Below the pieces are notes generated by a model. It saw only the letters and a program-made list of their open reading frames with translations, was not told the DNA's origin and searched no databases. The position numbers and the translations under genes are program-made. From Liolophura sinensis (Eukaryota > Mollusca > Polyplacophora > Chitonida > Chitonidae): DNA of 64,000 bases. The first letter of the stretch is position 1, and every line of letters begins with the position of its first letter. This document shows positions 36,510 through 46,796 of this stretch, piece by piece. Where the stretch lies: positions 15,989,608 to 16,053,607 of the forward strand of contig NC_088299.1 in the NCBI RefSeq assembly GCF_032854445.1, given 5' to 3'.

Positions 36510-36636
36510 ACTGATCAGTTTCCCGAAATCCAACACCACCCAATATCTCCCGTGTACCACGTGGGTGCACTGGTGTCTGCACTCCTTATGTGCGTATCAC
36601 ATGCGTATGTATGCAGCCGAGAAGCGATACTGATCA
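36498..36636. repeat. 20-bp direct repeat of the U2 start and upstream flank, 119 bp apart
   Basis: CCGAGAAGCGATACTGATCA occurs at 36498-36517 and again at 36617-36636. It is the first 12 nt of U2 plus 8 nt of upstream flank (on minus). The outer copy then stops resembling U2 after nucleotide 13. The 99 bp between could be an insertion with a 20-bp target-site duplication, or a partial tandem copy of the U2 start. Confidence 0.75.
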
Positions 36637-36836
36637 CTGTATCACAGGGCGGAAGGGAGAATTATGGGAAATTTTTTCCAAAAAATTTCAGCGTGGCGCC
36701 ATGGTCTACTGGTCCATTTCTAGTATTTTCTAATATTCACAAAGTACCAGCCGCCCCGACGTACTGCGCCTGGCCTCAACAATGCTATGACGTCCGCCAG
36801 TCCTCTGCCGGCCGTGCCATGTGTAGCGTGTCTCTG

Positions 36837-36926
36837 TGACGTCACAGTACCCATAAGCCGGCTCGACGGCGGGCGGACTGACGGCGACAGCGTTCATTGT
36901 TAGCCTGGCGCGTCTCCGTGACGTCA
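36837..36926. promoter_or_regulatory. Two perfect CRE palindromes in a GC-rich repeat
   Basis: TGACGTCA at 36837-36844 and 36919-36926. They lie in two related GC-rich blocks (GCGTGTCTCTGTGACGTCAC and GCGTCTCCGTGACGTCAC), about 330-420 bp upstream of the U2 head with respect to its transcription. This is a CREB/ATF-type binding sequence; a link to U2 expression is only inferred. Confidence 0.5.
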
Positions 36927-37746
36927 CAATATACATGAAATGATTGACAGCCGCTCCGGCTGACTGGCGGCCTCAGCGTTCATTGTATACGTCTGCTTTC
37001 CAGTCGAATTCAGTGTGACGCGTGTGCACATGCAGCAACCCGGCATACAGTCCAAAAGTCATACTGTTACCACTAACCCTACCACCTTGTGATTTGTCTG
37101 CATATATTTGCCTGTATATATTGTGAAAGCAGGTCGCCGTACATCACGAGATCCAATATAAGCTTCTTGTTTTCAAATGTACCAACTTCTCATTCGATAA
37201 CTATATATGGAAGCAGATTGTCCGTATTGCATCAGCTAGGACGCAAATTGTCCGTAATGGATAGGCTAGGAAGCAGATATGTGAACGTTAGGCATCAGTA
37301 TAGAAGCCTTATAAGGCCATCAGAGTACCACTGCTCCCGGCGATGGCACGAAGCCATGGGACGATGATGTGACGCTATGACACGATACTATCATGGCGCC
37401 ATCGGTTCATGCCATCGTCGGGGGTTGGAACGACAGAACTAAGGTACGATGGTCGGAAGATGGTCTTATCTGGCTTCCATACATCAGCCATTTTCGGTAG
37501 TACTGTCCTGTTTCCAGTTACTTCATATGTGTAGATTGGATATATAGCTAGACGCTGGGTACTAAGTTATCGTTCACTATTGACACCCGAATGAGACATT
37601 TTACACCTACTCATCCCGAATAAACCACTGGTGCTGATCTAGAATACTGCGATCAAAAAGTTATCACCTTTCATATGGTACAAGCCCTAAAATATCTGTG
37701 TTAATTAATAAAAACAAAAACATAAAAACTGCATCAATGTTCACAC

Positions 37747-37752
37747 TTTATT
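37747..37752 (-). terminator. Poly(A) signal of protease copy C
   Basis: AATAAA on the minus strand about 12 bp after the stop codon. The same element sits at 46780-46785 behind copy D. A very short 3' UTR is implied. Confidence 0.6.
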
Positions 37753-37763
37753 TTACTTCAGGT

Positions 37764-39850
37764 TTAGTTCAGGTTTGAGTCGATCCAGTTTCTGAAGTAG
37801 CTGACACGGGCATAGACACTCGGGTAGCCCCCGCTACATGAAGAGATTCCCCAGGAGGTGATTCCTGCCAGAATTCCGCTACACACCATCGGGCCACCGC
37901 TGTCCCCCTGTTTGACAGAACCATTTCTATCATCAGCCACATTGAGACAGAACATGAGCAAAACTCAGAACAGAAACACAAGCAAACTCAAAAGAACGAA
38001 GCACAAGCAATCTCAAGAAAGAAAAAACAAGCAAAACTAAGATCTAAAACATCTGCACACTCATTGTAAATAAAACATGTTGTGTCCTCACCGAGCGGAC
38101 CAAAATATAAAGACGCTATACCTACTACACACAAGGCGAAAAATTTAGTCTCATAATCACATCTGTACTTAAAGATTAAAACTTAAATCGAAATTGCATT
38201 TTGTACCGAATTAAATACTTACACTGCAGGCAGATTTTCCCGACTGGTAGACACAGATGTGACCCGCGTTAATAGATGCTCCGGAAATACTTGACCATCG
38301 TGACGCACACTCCGAGTTGGAAATGGCGGGCATGTTGGCGTACCTCAGGGTGCTGGGAATACTTCCGCCACCTGTTCATAGAGACAGAAGATCGTAAGCC
38401 TTGTTGTCAAAGTCTGTAATATGAATATTCTAACTGAGCGGCAGTTTATACCCTACAGACAAAGAGATCTACCTGTCCATGTTCATCATTATAGTTACAT
38501 TTAAATTTCAAAGTTTTGCCGGGCGATTTGCCATACACTAGTATCCTAATTTAAATCAGGTGATTTCAGTTCTCAAGTTTATCCTTCTGTAGTGTTGTGG
38601 TGAGAGCCATGACATAAGCTCATCTTACCGCTCGTTCTACCCCAACCGGAGATTGTACATGTCACTCCAGTAAAGTCGCTGCTCGAACTGGACGCCATTG
38701 TGATCGTCCTGATGTAGGTGGTGCTTGGGAAACTGGAACTGAACCGGAGGATGGCGATGTCATTAGGATATCCAGACCCTGTGCTGTAATTGGGATGCTG
38801 ACCAACAATGCAAAAAAAAAAAAAATAGTATACAAAACCGATTCAATTTCACCACAACACGTCTTGTGTATGAATGAAATGTTATACTTTTGCATAATTT
38901 TACACCTTTGTTGAAATTTTCAAGGGAACATTTCACTGTTTTGGAATCTTCACATTGTTCAGTAACTAATCATGTTTCTGAACAAATCTCAAACCCTGAT
39001 AATCCTTACCCTTGTCCAGGAAGACACAGTGCGAGTGACTTCGTTACCGCTGGTGGAAGAAGTACTATGTTCCCCGGCTGTAGCTGTGTACGTACCCTGG
39101 AGAAGAGAAATACAGGGTGTACCTGGCATGTCCATGACAGGATAAAAGCCATCTGACGGGCACATAAGTGTATCATGCACAATAGCACAAGAACTGAATT
39201 TTGTCAGATTTATCAAGGTGTTCGTTCGTGATGATATGTTATCAAACACAACATTCCGGAAGTACCATTAGCAAAACACCAAGCCTTACAGAACCCTGAT
39301 GACATGCATCCATGCATCATTATATATGTATTATATATACATATTTCAAAAACGTCCAAGTCTTAAAGACTGAATAAGGTGACAATACATGGTTACAAAC
39401 TTACGGAGCTGAGACAATGGGCAGCGGTTAGAGCCCGATTAGATGAGATCAAGACAGCTCCGCACGTGAAGGCACCATTTCTCTTCAGATGTAGTTGCCA
39501 TGGAAACTGCCCACGTGACGCCACTGAGCCACCGACGATCTTCAGGATAGGATCGTCGAAGTTCAAGACAGGATCGTCATATTCATCGTCGAAGGTCGAC
39601 TCGGCTGGAAATATATCAGTCATTGGGTTAATGGAGAATATTGACTTCGTGTATAGCAAGATGTATTTTTGTGTTTGACAAACATTGGTATACAAAAATA
39701 AAAAGAAAAAATAAATAAAGAAAAGCTTAAAATTATTGGAATGCAAAATATACTGTCTAGAAATAAAGTGCAATGATTTAACAATGTGGTAAAAGGAAAC
39801 TGACCAGCCACAAAGGCAAGAAGGCAGCACAGTAGCAGTTTGGACACCAT
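37764..39850 (-). CDS. Chymotrypsin-like serine protease, intact (copy C)
   Basis: Six exons: 39850-39805, 39604-39405, 39096-39010, 38797-38629, 38371-38223 and 37907-37764; 795 bp, 264 aa, phases consistent. Signal peptide [16 protein letters not shown] (codon split by intron 1). An acidic propeptide, [18 protein letters not shown], precedes the activation site K/IVGG. The triad is complete: His in TAAHC (exon 2), Asp in NDIAIL (exon 4), Ser in GDSGGP (exon 6). The residue at 189 is Ser (SACSGDSGG) with G216, so aromatic/hydrophobic P1 residues are expected rather than Lys/Arg; S226 could narrow the pocket. The disulphide cysteines C42-C58, C136-C201, C168-C182 and C191-C220 are visible. 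Likely a secreted digestive protease. NYS in exon 4 is a possible N-glycosylation site absent from copies D and E. An in-frame ATG at 39871 exists, but 39850 gives a clean signal peptide. Confidence 0.94.
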
Positions 39851-39904
39851 CTTGTTTCGAGAAGACTCCAATAAACGAGTGTGCTCCGAAGAATGAGTCC
39901 CTGA

Positions 39905-39913
39905 CTTATATAC
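39905..39913 (-). promoter_or_regulatory. TATA box of protease copy C
   Basis: GTATATAAG on the minus strand, about 55-65 bp upstream of the chosen ATG. It is conserved in copy D at 49,178-49,187. A further AGATAG (GATA-type) word lies upstream near 40,020-40,030 in C and is also present in D. Confidence 0.75.
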
Positions 39914-40353
39914 TGCTTCTTACAGGAAAATCGTGAGAGATTGTGACAATCGCACTGATATATAGCGTGTTCAGAAGATATTTATTCCTTGGTGGTAAAC
40001 GTTAATTTATTAGCACATTAGCTATCTATAGGCGATTGTAGGTCTATTTTCGCTGGGTTAATCGCCCTCAGTCAGCAGACATGAAAACTTTGAAGTCATT
40101 AAACATACAAAAGTGTTACCTATAATGCATCTCCAATCTAAAATATACATGTTCATGTGACATGTAATATTACAACTTAACAAAAAAAAAACCAAACTCA
40201 GGGCAGCTGTTATATTACGGTATCATGCATAACCTGACAAATAACCACAATAAATTTAATTTATATCTTACATAATCACCGATAAGTGTCGTTTACCATA
40301 TGCTGTTGACGCGCATTGCTGCCTGTCGGTCACACGGCTTAAGATGCGTCCAG

Positions 40354-40364
40354 GAGTATATAAG
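40354..40364 (+). promoter_or_regulatory. TATA box and conserved proximal promoter of protease copy B
   Basis: GTATATAAG 55-65 bp before the ATG at 40419. The ~130 bp upstream, including ACCGATAAGTGTCG (GATA-factor site, ~40,278-40,292), is almost identical to the promoter of copy E (TATA at 51,039-51,047, GATA word near 50,962-50,970). About 440 bp separate this TATA from that of the divergent copy C. Confidence 0.7.
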
Positions 40365-40418
40365 TCCCTGAGTGATCACCTCAGCACACTCTATTGACAG
40401 TGGAATCCAGATCAAAAG

Positions 40419-42862
40419 ATGTTGCCCAAACTGTTTCTCTGTTGTCAACTAACCTTGGTCGCTGGTAAGTCACAAGTTTCTACTCTGAGAACAGATTGAA
40501 GAGAGAAGAAATAAAAATAAGGGTGTTTCGAATTACCATTTTTTTCGTATTGTTTCACTTCACCATCTGTTAACCTTGAGCTTTGACATGAAAAAGAACA
40601 GCTATAGACATTTTTGATGAGATTGATGAAAACCATCCGAGAATGAAAAATGTAGACCCCGTTTCACATAAACAGTGTGAATATATTGGCTATTAATCAC
40701 ACAGCAGACGTATTGGTAATGAAGTACAAAGTAAACGTTCTGGACAGTAAGCACACAAACAATTTAAACGTACTGGTCATTCAACACACACACAGTGTAA
40801 GCGTCCTGGTCATTCGACACACACAGTGTAAACGTCCTCGTCATTCAACATCCCCACACAGTAACATGTCCCGGTCATTCAACACACACACAGTGTGAAA
40901 TGCCCTGGTCATTCAACATACACACACAGTGTAAACGTTTTGGTCATTCAACACACACACACAGTGTAAACGTTTTGGTCATTCAACACACACACGGTGT
41001 AAACGTTTTGGTCATCAAACACACACACACAGTTCAAACGTTTTGGTCATCAGGCACACAGTAAATTTACAGGTCATTAAGGCTATAGTCAGTATAAACG
41101 TCCTGGCTATTAAGAACAATGTAGAACTGGTAAGTTTGCTAATTGTTGGGATAAGTTTTAGTTCATAATTGCATCTTTCTATATCGTTTCAGCAGAACCT
41201 TCTGGAACCTAATCTATATATAACCTAGAAATATTAAGCAAATCAATGTAGTTCAGATTGCAAAGTTCCCTGCTCCCAGATAGACAGGTTTTCTACACAA
41301 GCCCACCCTTATTTTACTTAAATATATTTTCAGCCTTCGATGACGAATATGATGACCCCGTTCTCAACTTTGACGACCCTATCCTGAAGATCGTCGGTGG
41401 CTCAGTGGCGACACGCGGTCAGTTCCCGTGGCAACTACATCTGAAGAGAAATGGTGCTTTCACGTGCGGAGCTGTTTTGATCTCAGCTAACCGAGCTCTT
41501 ATCGCTGCCCTCCGTAAGTTTGCCGTGAAGTGTTACGTTGTCATTTTCATGGCCAACATTTATGCGTTTATAAAATCTGTGAAATATGATGTTTGGAAAC
41601 ATTACAAAGTATTATCACCATTTATTTCTGATCATGTTGAATCAGCTCACATTCATCAATTTTGTCATGGCAGTTGTGGAGGTATTGTATGTATGGAAGC
41701 CGAGAGCGGACATCTTGCTATCTCCCTATGTCTACCTTTATAATACAGCAAAGCAACGAGGTAGCGAGGTAAGGAGTCTGCAGCGAGTTACCCTCTTTCG
41801 AATTCGATGTGTATGCGATTCTGTATTCATGTCACGGTAGGTATATGCCAATGGCTATCGGATGGCTGTAATGTTGTTACGCACACGTCAATTATACACC
41901 CTATTTCTCTTCAACAGGGTACGTACATAGCTACAGCCGGGGAACACAGTCCTTCTTCCACCAGCGGTAACGAAGTCACTCGCACCGTGTCTTCCTGAAC
42001 GAGGGTAAGGATTCTCAGTGTTTGAGTTTTGTACAGAAATACGATTAGTTACTGAACAATGTGAAGACTCCAAACCTGGCAAATGCTCCCTTAAAAATGT
42101 CACAGTGGTGTTTGCGACATTCACCTGATTTAAGTGCGGATATAGGGCAAAACTTTGGAATTGTGATGTAGCTGTAACAGTGAATATTAATTCGTGTATC
42201 TCCTACCTGTAGGCTAACTCTGATCTGCCGTACAATCAGAATCTTCATATTACAGACTTATGTAAGGTTTATTCAGGCAAAGTTCACCCACTTACAAAGC
42301 TTACGATCTTCTGTCTCTATGAACAGGTGTTGGAAGTACTGCCGGCACACTGAGATACGCCAACATGGCCGCCATTTCCAACTCGGAGTGTGCGTCACGA
42401 TGGTCAAGTATATCTGGAACGTTCATCCTTGCCGGTCACATCTGTGTCTACCAAATATGAAAATGCGCCTGCAGTGTGAGTATTTAACTCGTTATGAAAT
42501 GCAGTTTCGTTTAATTTCGTTTTAATTTTTAGACACAGATCTGCTTTAATACACTCTCTCTTCGGAAATAAATCTGCCTCACTTTTGTTTCTGTTTTGAT
42601 TGTGTTTGTGTTTCAGCTCTGAGTCTTGTGTTTCCGTTTTGAGTTTGCTTGTGCTCCTGTTCCAAGTTTTGTGTTCTGTCCCATTCTGACTGATGATAGC
42701 GATGTTTCTGTCTGACAGGGGGACAGCGGCAGCCCGATGGTGAGTAGCGGAATTCTGGCAGGAATCACCTCCTGGGGAATCTCTTCATGTAGCAGGGGCT
42801 ACCCGAGTGTCTATGCCCGTGTCAACTACTTCAGAAACTGAATCGATTCAAACCTGAACTAA
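40419..42862 (+). pseudogene. Broken chymotrypsin-like protease gene (copy B)
   Basis: Exon 1 at 40419-40464 (MLPKLFLCC...). Exon 2 at 41334-41513 lacks 9 bp of the propeptide and 11 bp at its end; the second loss removes the catalytic His-Cys codons (RALIAAL instead of RALTAAHC) and shifts frame. Exon 3 (41918-42004) has TGA in place of the Trp codon. Exon 4, with the catalytic Asp, is deleted. Exon 5 (from 42327) is altered at its end. Exon 6 (from ~42,719) reads GDSGSPMVSSG, with TGA replacing a Trp near the C-terminus. The promoter and exon 1 remain well preserved, so it may still be transcribed, but no active protease is possible. Confidence 0.93.
40680..41085. repeat. CA-rich minisatellite in intron 1 of copy B
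   Basis: Irregular copies of ACACACAGTGTAAACGT followed by TTTGGTCATTCAAC or CCTGGTCATTCAAC. Homologous to the longer, more regular array in intron 1 of copy E (51,420-51,985). Confidence 0.85.
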
Positions 42863-42879
42863 AACATTTGTATTCAACT

Positions 42880-44965
42880 TAGTGAGGTTGAAATAAAATG
42901 GGACATTATAATAACACCTGTTATGTGTTGTGTTCTTAGCACACTATATATTCATGAGTCTGACGCAGCAAACTTTTAATCATATAACTAAAATCCCTTG
43001 CATTTGGTGAATTCTTTTGGTGCTGTTTTCCAGTTTTATGACCATGCACTTTAGGTGGGTTGTAGTTTTAGTTGTATATCTATTAAACAATGTTTTCACT
43101 TAGATACAAACTGGCGGTCGATTTATGACTGAAGGAAACAAGGTTGACGTTTTGTATACCACCGCACATTGCCAGGCACTTGACATATCCCCTGACAGCT
43201 TGACAAGCTATCGGGGTTAAAGTCAAGTGCTAGTGAGCAATGAAGGAAACCACTGGTTCATCCTGCCACGAAAATATTACAAGCCCTTCGTCACATTACG
43301 ATTTGTGAATTAGTGGGATGTGTGATAGTAAGTACTGGGGACAAGCTGGTAAAAGAGGGGCAAAACGCAAAACAACACAACTACGAATGTCTAAGTACAA
43401 GGGGTGAATGACAGTCTGTACTTCGGCTTATTGTGCAGCTGCCATTAGGAATGCAAGACAAATTGCCATACACATTCAGAAAATGAATCTGTTAATTTAA
43501 CAGAAAGATTTTATAGTTATTAAATTAACAGAAAGATTCTATTAGAACTACAGAATACTATGTTGAATATGACATAGTATTGTGCTATAACAGACTACAT
43601 TCTAGCATCACTCAGACTACAGACTATCTGTTAAGATTAACAGATTAATGTTTTTAGTGCTCAGATTTATATACAAGTAAATTGAGATTATTCACGTTGA
43701 CAGGAAAACTTTTCTGTGGCAAGGCTTATTTGTAAAACCGTACTGTAAGGCGAGAGTTGCTCTTGGACAAACTAGGCTAGTCATGTCACACAAAAGGAGT
43801 GAAATAGCATTTAATAGCATGAGAAGAGTAAACCATACAACTAAGGCTACCATTAAAACTTGATGACTGGAGGCGAAGTCCGCACATTCAAGCAAAGCTA
43901 GAGGCTTTATACATACACGGGTAAACACTGTCTTGTAAATATTCACTTCATAAAGTGATGTACTTGTATATAATGATTAACGATGAATAATGATGAATGA
44001 AGACGGTTTTAGTTCAGCACAATTACTGCATGTCATATTTTCTCTGCACGCATTAGCACTTTGATATTATCATTCGTCAGTTGTCTATCAGACTCCTGTT
44101 GTAGATTTCTCAACCTCTGCCGTAAGTGGGCGACCTAACATCGTGTATTCCAGGCACTTAAGGAGAAGTGAAATCTTAGTATGTTGTTAAAAACAAACAA
44201 ATGAATAAACCAAGTAGCATCTGCCATTAATATGGAGAGCGCCATCACTGCAAGTCGTATGGCAACGTGTTGGAAAATTGCTGTTGTTAAACCTGGTAGG
44301 CATTTTTGTTGAAACCTACCCAGTGAGGAGTATAAAAGAGGGGCCGAAAATTGCAACTGTCTTGGGCAGTTGTTGAAACGTGGACAGTTGTAAAAACTTG
44401 GGCAGTTGTTGAAACCTAGACAGATGATGAAACATGGACAGCTGTTGAAACCTGTGCAGTTGTTGAAACCTGGGCAGTTGTTAAAACCTGGGCAGTTGTT
44501 GAAACCGGAAAAAACAGAGACAAAGAAAGTCCAAGCAAAGTGGAAGGCTTCTGGTGTTTACAATGTTAACGACAGAGCAAAGTAGCGTTTCAACTGATAA
44601 GTTGAAATCTGAGAATGGCCGTCCCGTCTGTGTTTACACTGCAAGTACAGCGATGAAATATGCTATAGGCCGTCTTTGTTTTCCCCGACGATGACAAGTC
44701 ATTTTAGTTGAAACCCAGCGTGCAGTTATGTATGAGAAGAAGAGAACCTACCTCCTGATGTAACTCTACCGCTATTGGCTTATAGATCAGAAAAACGTCT
44801 ATTTTTTGTTGCTTTTGTGAGTATTATCATTCAAGAGATTTGTATTGTTGCCTACAAGTCGAGTTCGATCAAGTCTTCACAGGCCTATGTCATCTCGATT
44901 TCCCTACTAAGTTGAGCCAATGCCATGTGAGGTCACAGGATCGAATCTGGCTCTGGTCAGTTTGA
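42880..44965. repeat. Segmental duplication, short copy (3' flank of protease B)
   Basis: Colinear with 25,640-30,850, without the SINE and without the 2-kb segment. No gene was recognised. Shared motifs include GCAAAGCTAGAGGCTTTATA and GGCTTCTGGTGTTTACAATG. Confidence 0.88.
44351..44507. repeat. Short 18-bp minisatellite
   Basis: About nine units of the TTGGGCAGTTGTTGAAAC type, the unexpanded counterpart of the array at 29,450-30,362. Confidence 0.9.
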
Positions 44966-45014
44966 CTCTGGCTTCATATTACAAGATTGTCAGGTACCTG
45001 TGCTCCCGATTCAT

Positions 45015-45095
45015 CCTTTCGTAAATCTGGCGGCTGTGGTGTTAGTAACAGTATCATGAATGTGGTTTTAAACATCAATCAGATAATTACGTAAG
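45015..45095 (+). mobile_element. Possible diverged SINE 3' end
   Basis: CGTAAATCTGGCGGCTGTGG, then AGTAACAGTATCATGAATG and AAACATCAATCA parallel the SINE tail (GCTGGCCGCCGTCGTAT ... AAACACCAATCA) at about two thirds identity. An old copy or a sister family. Confidence 0.4.
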
Positions 45096-45588
45096 TAAAC
45101 ATGAAGTTTGTACATCAGTATAGTTATCATGGACAGAGACTTCAGACAGTCCCGTTATTTATTCTGACTTCAGACAATCCGTACGCCTACTTTTGTCCCA
45201 ATCAGCGTCCCGGGATATTTAGCTCAATGGTTTTACTTTAAATTTCCTAGATGATACATTCGGACCAACCCAATACCAGTAAGTAACAGAATGACTGTCA
45301 ATAGGCTCTGACCTGAGTGGAGCTGTAAAGTATCACAGGTTGTTACACACTTGTAACTAGGTGCTCACAACCATTCTTTACCAACATGTTGAAAAGAAGC
45401 TGTAACCAAGCCTTTATCAGATGGTAAGAAATCAGTTACCAGTTGTAACAGGTAGGTATCATCCAACGTGGAACTGTTTGGGGACTAGTTGGCACATGAC
45501 AGTTTATGACCAACCAGCCTGTATCAAGCTGTAACTGAGCCGTACAAAGCTGTTACCACTAACCCTACCAACTTGTTATTTGCCTGTA

Positions 45589-46178
45589 CATCGGGTGAGT
45601 ATAAAAAATTGGCCGTATTTTGACATTCAATATCTCCAAAACCTTCTTCTAAAACTTTACACACTCAAAAACCATTATGTCCTAAGTATACAGTCCAAAT
45701 TTCAATTTCATCCCTTAAGATTTCTGTTCATGCGACTCAAAATCAAAATAGTGTCCTAATGATGTCAACATTTAAAAATGATATTCTGCCTTGTTTTACT
45801 TGAAAAGGTGACCAGTTCCATGTCCGCCACAGAGAAAACCATCTTGATTCAGCAAAACTTGTGCCTATTTGGAAGAAGGGTTTCTCTGACACTAGAGCCA
45901 GACAATTTTTCCAGACGACACTTGATTGACGGTGCAGCGCGCGTTCTACTCATGACATTTGGCAGGTGATGCAATGTGTTTCACCGGAAGGTGCATTTTT
46001 CAGGCCATGTTTTCATTTTAACCCTGTGTACAGATTACTCAAGCTATGAACTTGAAAATTGGTCAGTATATTAACAAAATCATGCCACTTGAATGTCTAA
46101 AGTTTGAAAGGGTTTGAGCAAATCATAATGGAGCAATGCAGCATTAAAATATGGCCCATTTTTTATGCCCACTCGATA
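45589..46178. mobile_element. 590-bp MITE-like element with ~32-bp terminal inverted repeats
   Basis: The left end CATCGGGTGAGTATAAAAAA and the inverted right end TATCGAGTGGGCATAAAAAA match at most positions, and the match goes on through TTGGCCGTATTTT / TGGGCCATATTTT. TA flanks both ends, as in Tc1/mariner-type insertions. It interrupts the unit 2 copy of a sequence that is continuous in unit 1 near 37,098, so this is a recognised filled/empty site pair. No transposase frame. Confidence 0.8.
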
Positions 46179-46796
46179 TATTTGCCTGTATATATTGTGA
46201 AAGCAGGTCGCCGTACATCACGAGATCCAATATAAGCTTCTTGTTTTCAAATGTACCAACTTCTCATTAGATAACCATATATGGAAGCAGATTGTCCGTA
46301 TTGCATCAGCTAGGACGCAAATTGTCCGTAATGGATAAGCTAGGAAGCAGATATGTGAACGTTAGGCATCAGTATAGAAGCCTTATAAGGCCATCAGCGT
46401 ACCACTGCTCCCGGCGATGGCACGAAGCGATGGGACGACGATGTGACGCTATGACACGATGCTATCATGGCGCCATCGGTTCATGCCATCGTCGGGGGTT
46501 GGAACGACAGAACTAAGGTACGATGGTCGGAAGATGGTCTTATCTGGCTTCCATACATCAGCCATTTTCGGTAGTACTGTCCTGTTTCCAGTTACTAAGT
46601 TATCGTTCACTATTGACACCCGAATGAGACATTTTACACCTACTCATCCCGAATAAACCACTGATGCTGATCTAGAATACTGCCATCAAAAAGTTATCAC
46701 CTTTCATATGGTACAATCCCTAAAATATCTGTGTTAATTAATAAAAACAAAAACATAAAAACTGCATCAATGTTCACACTTTATTTTACTTCAGGT

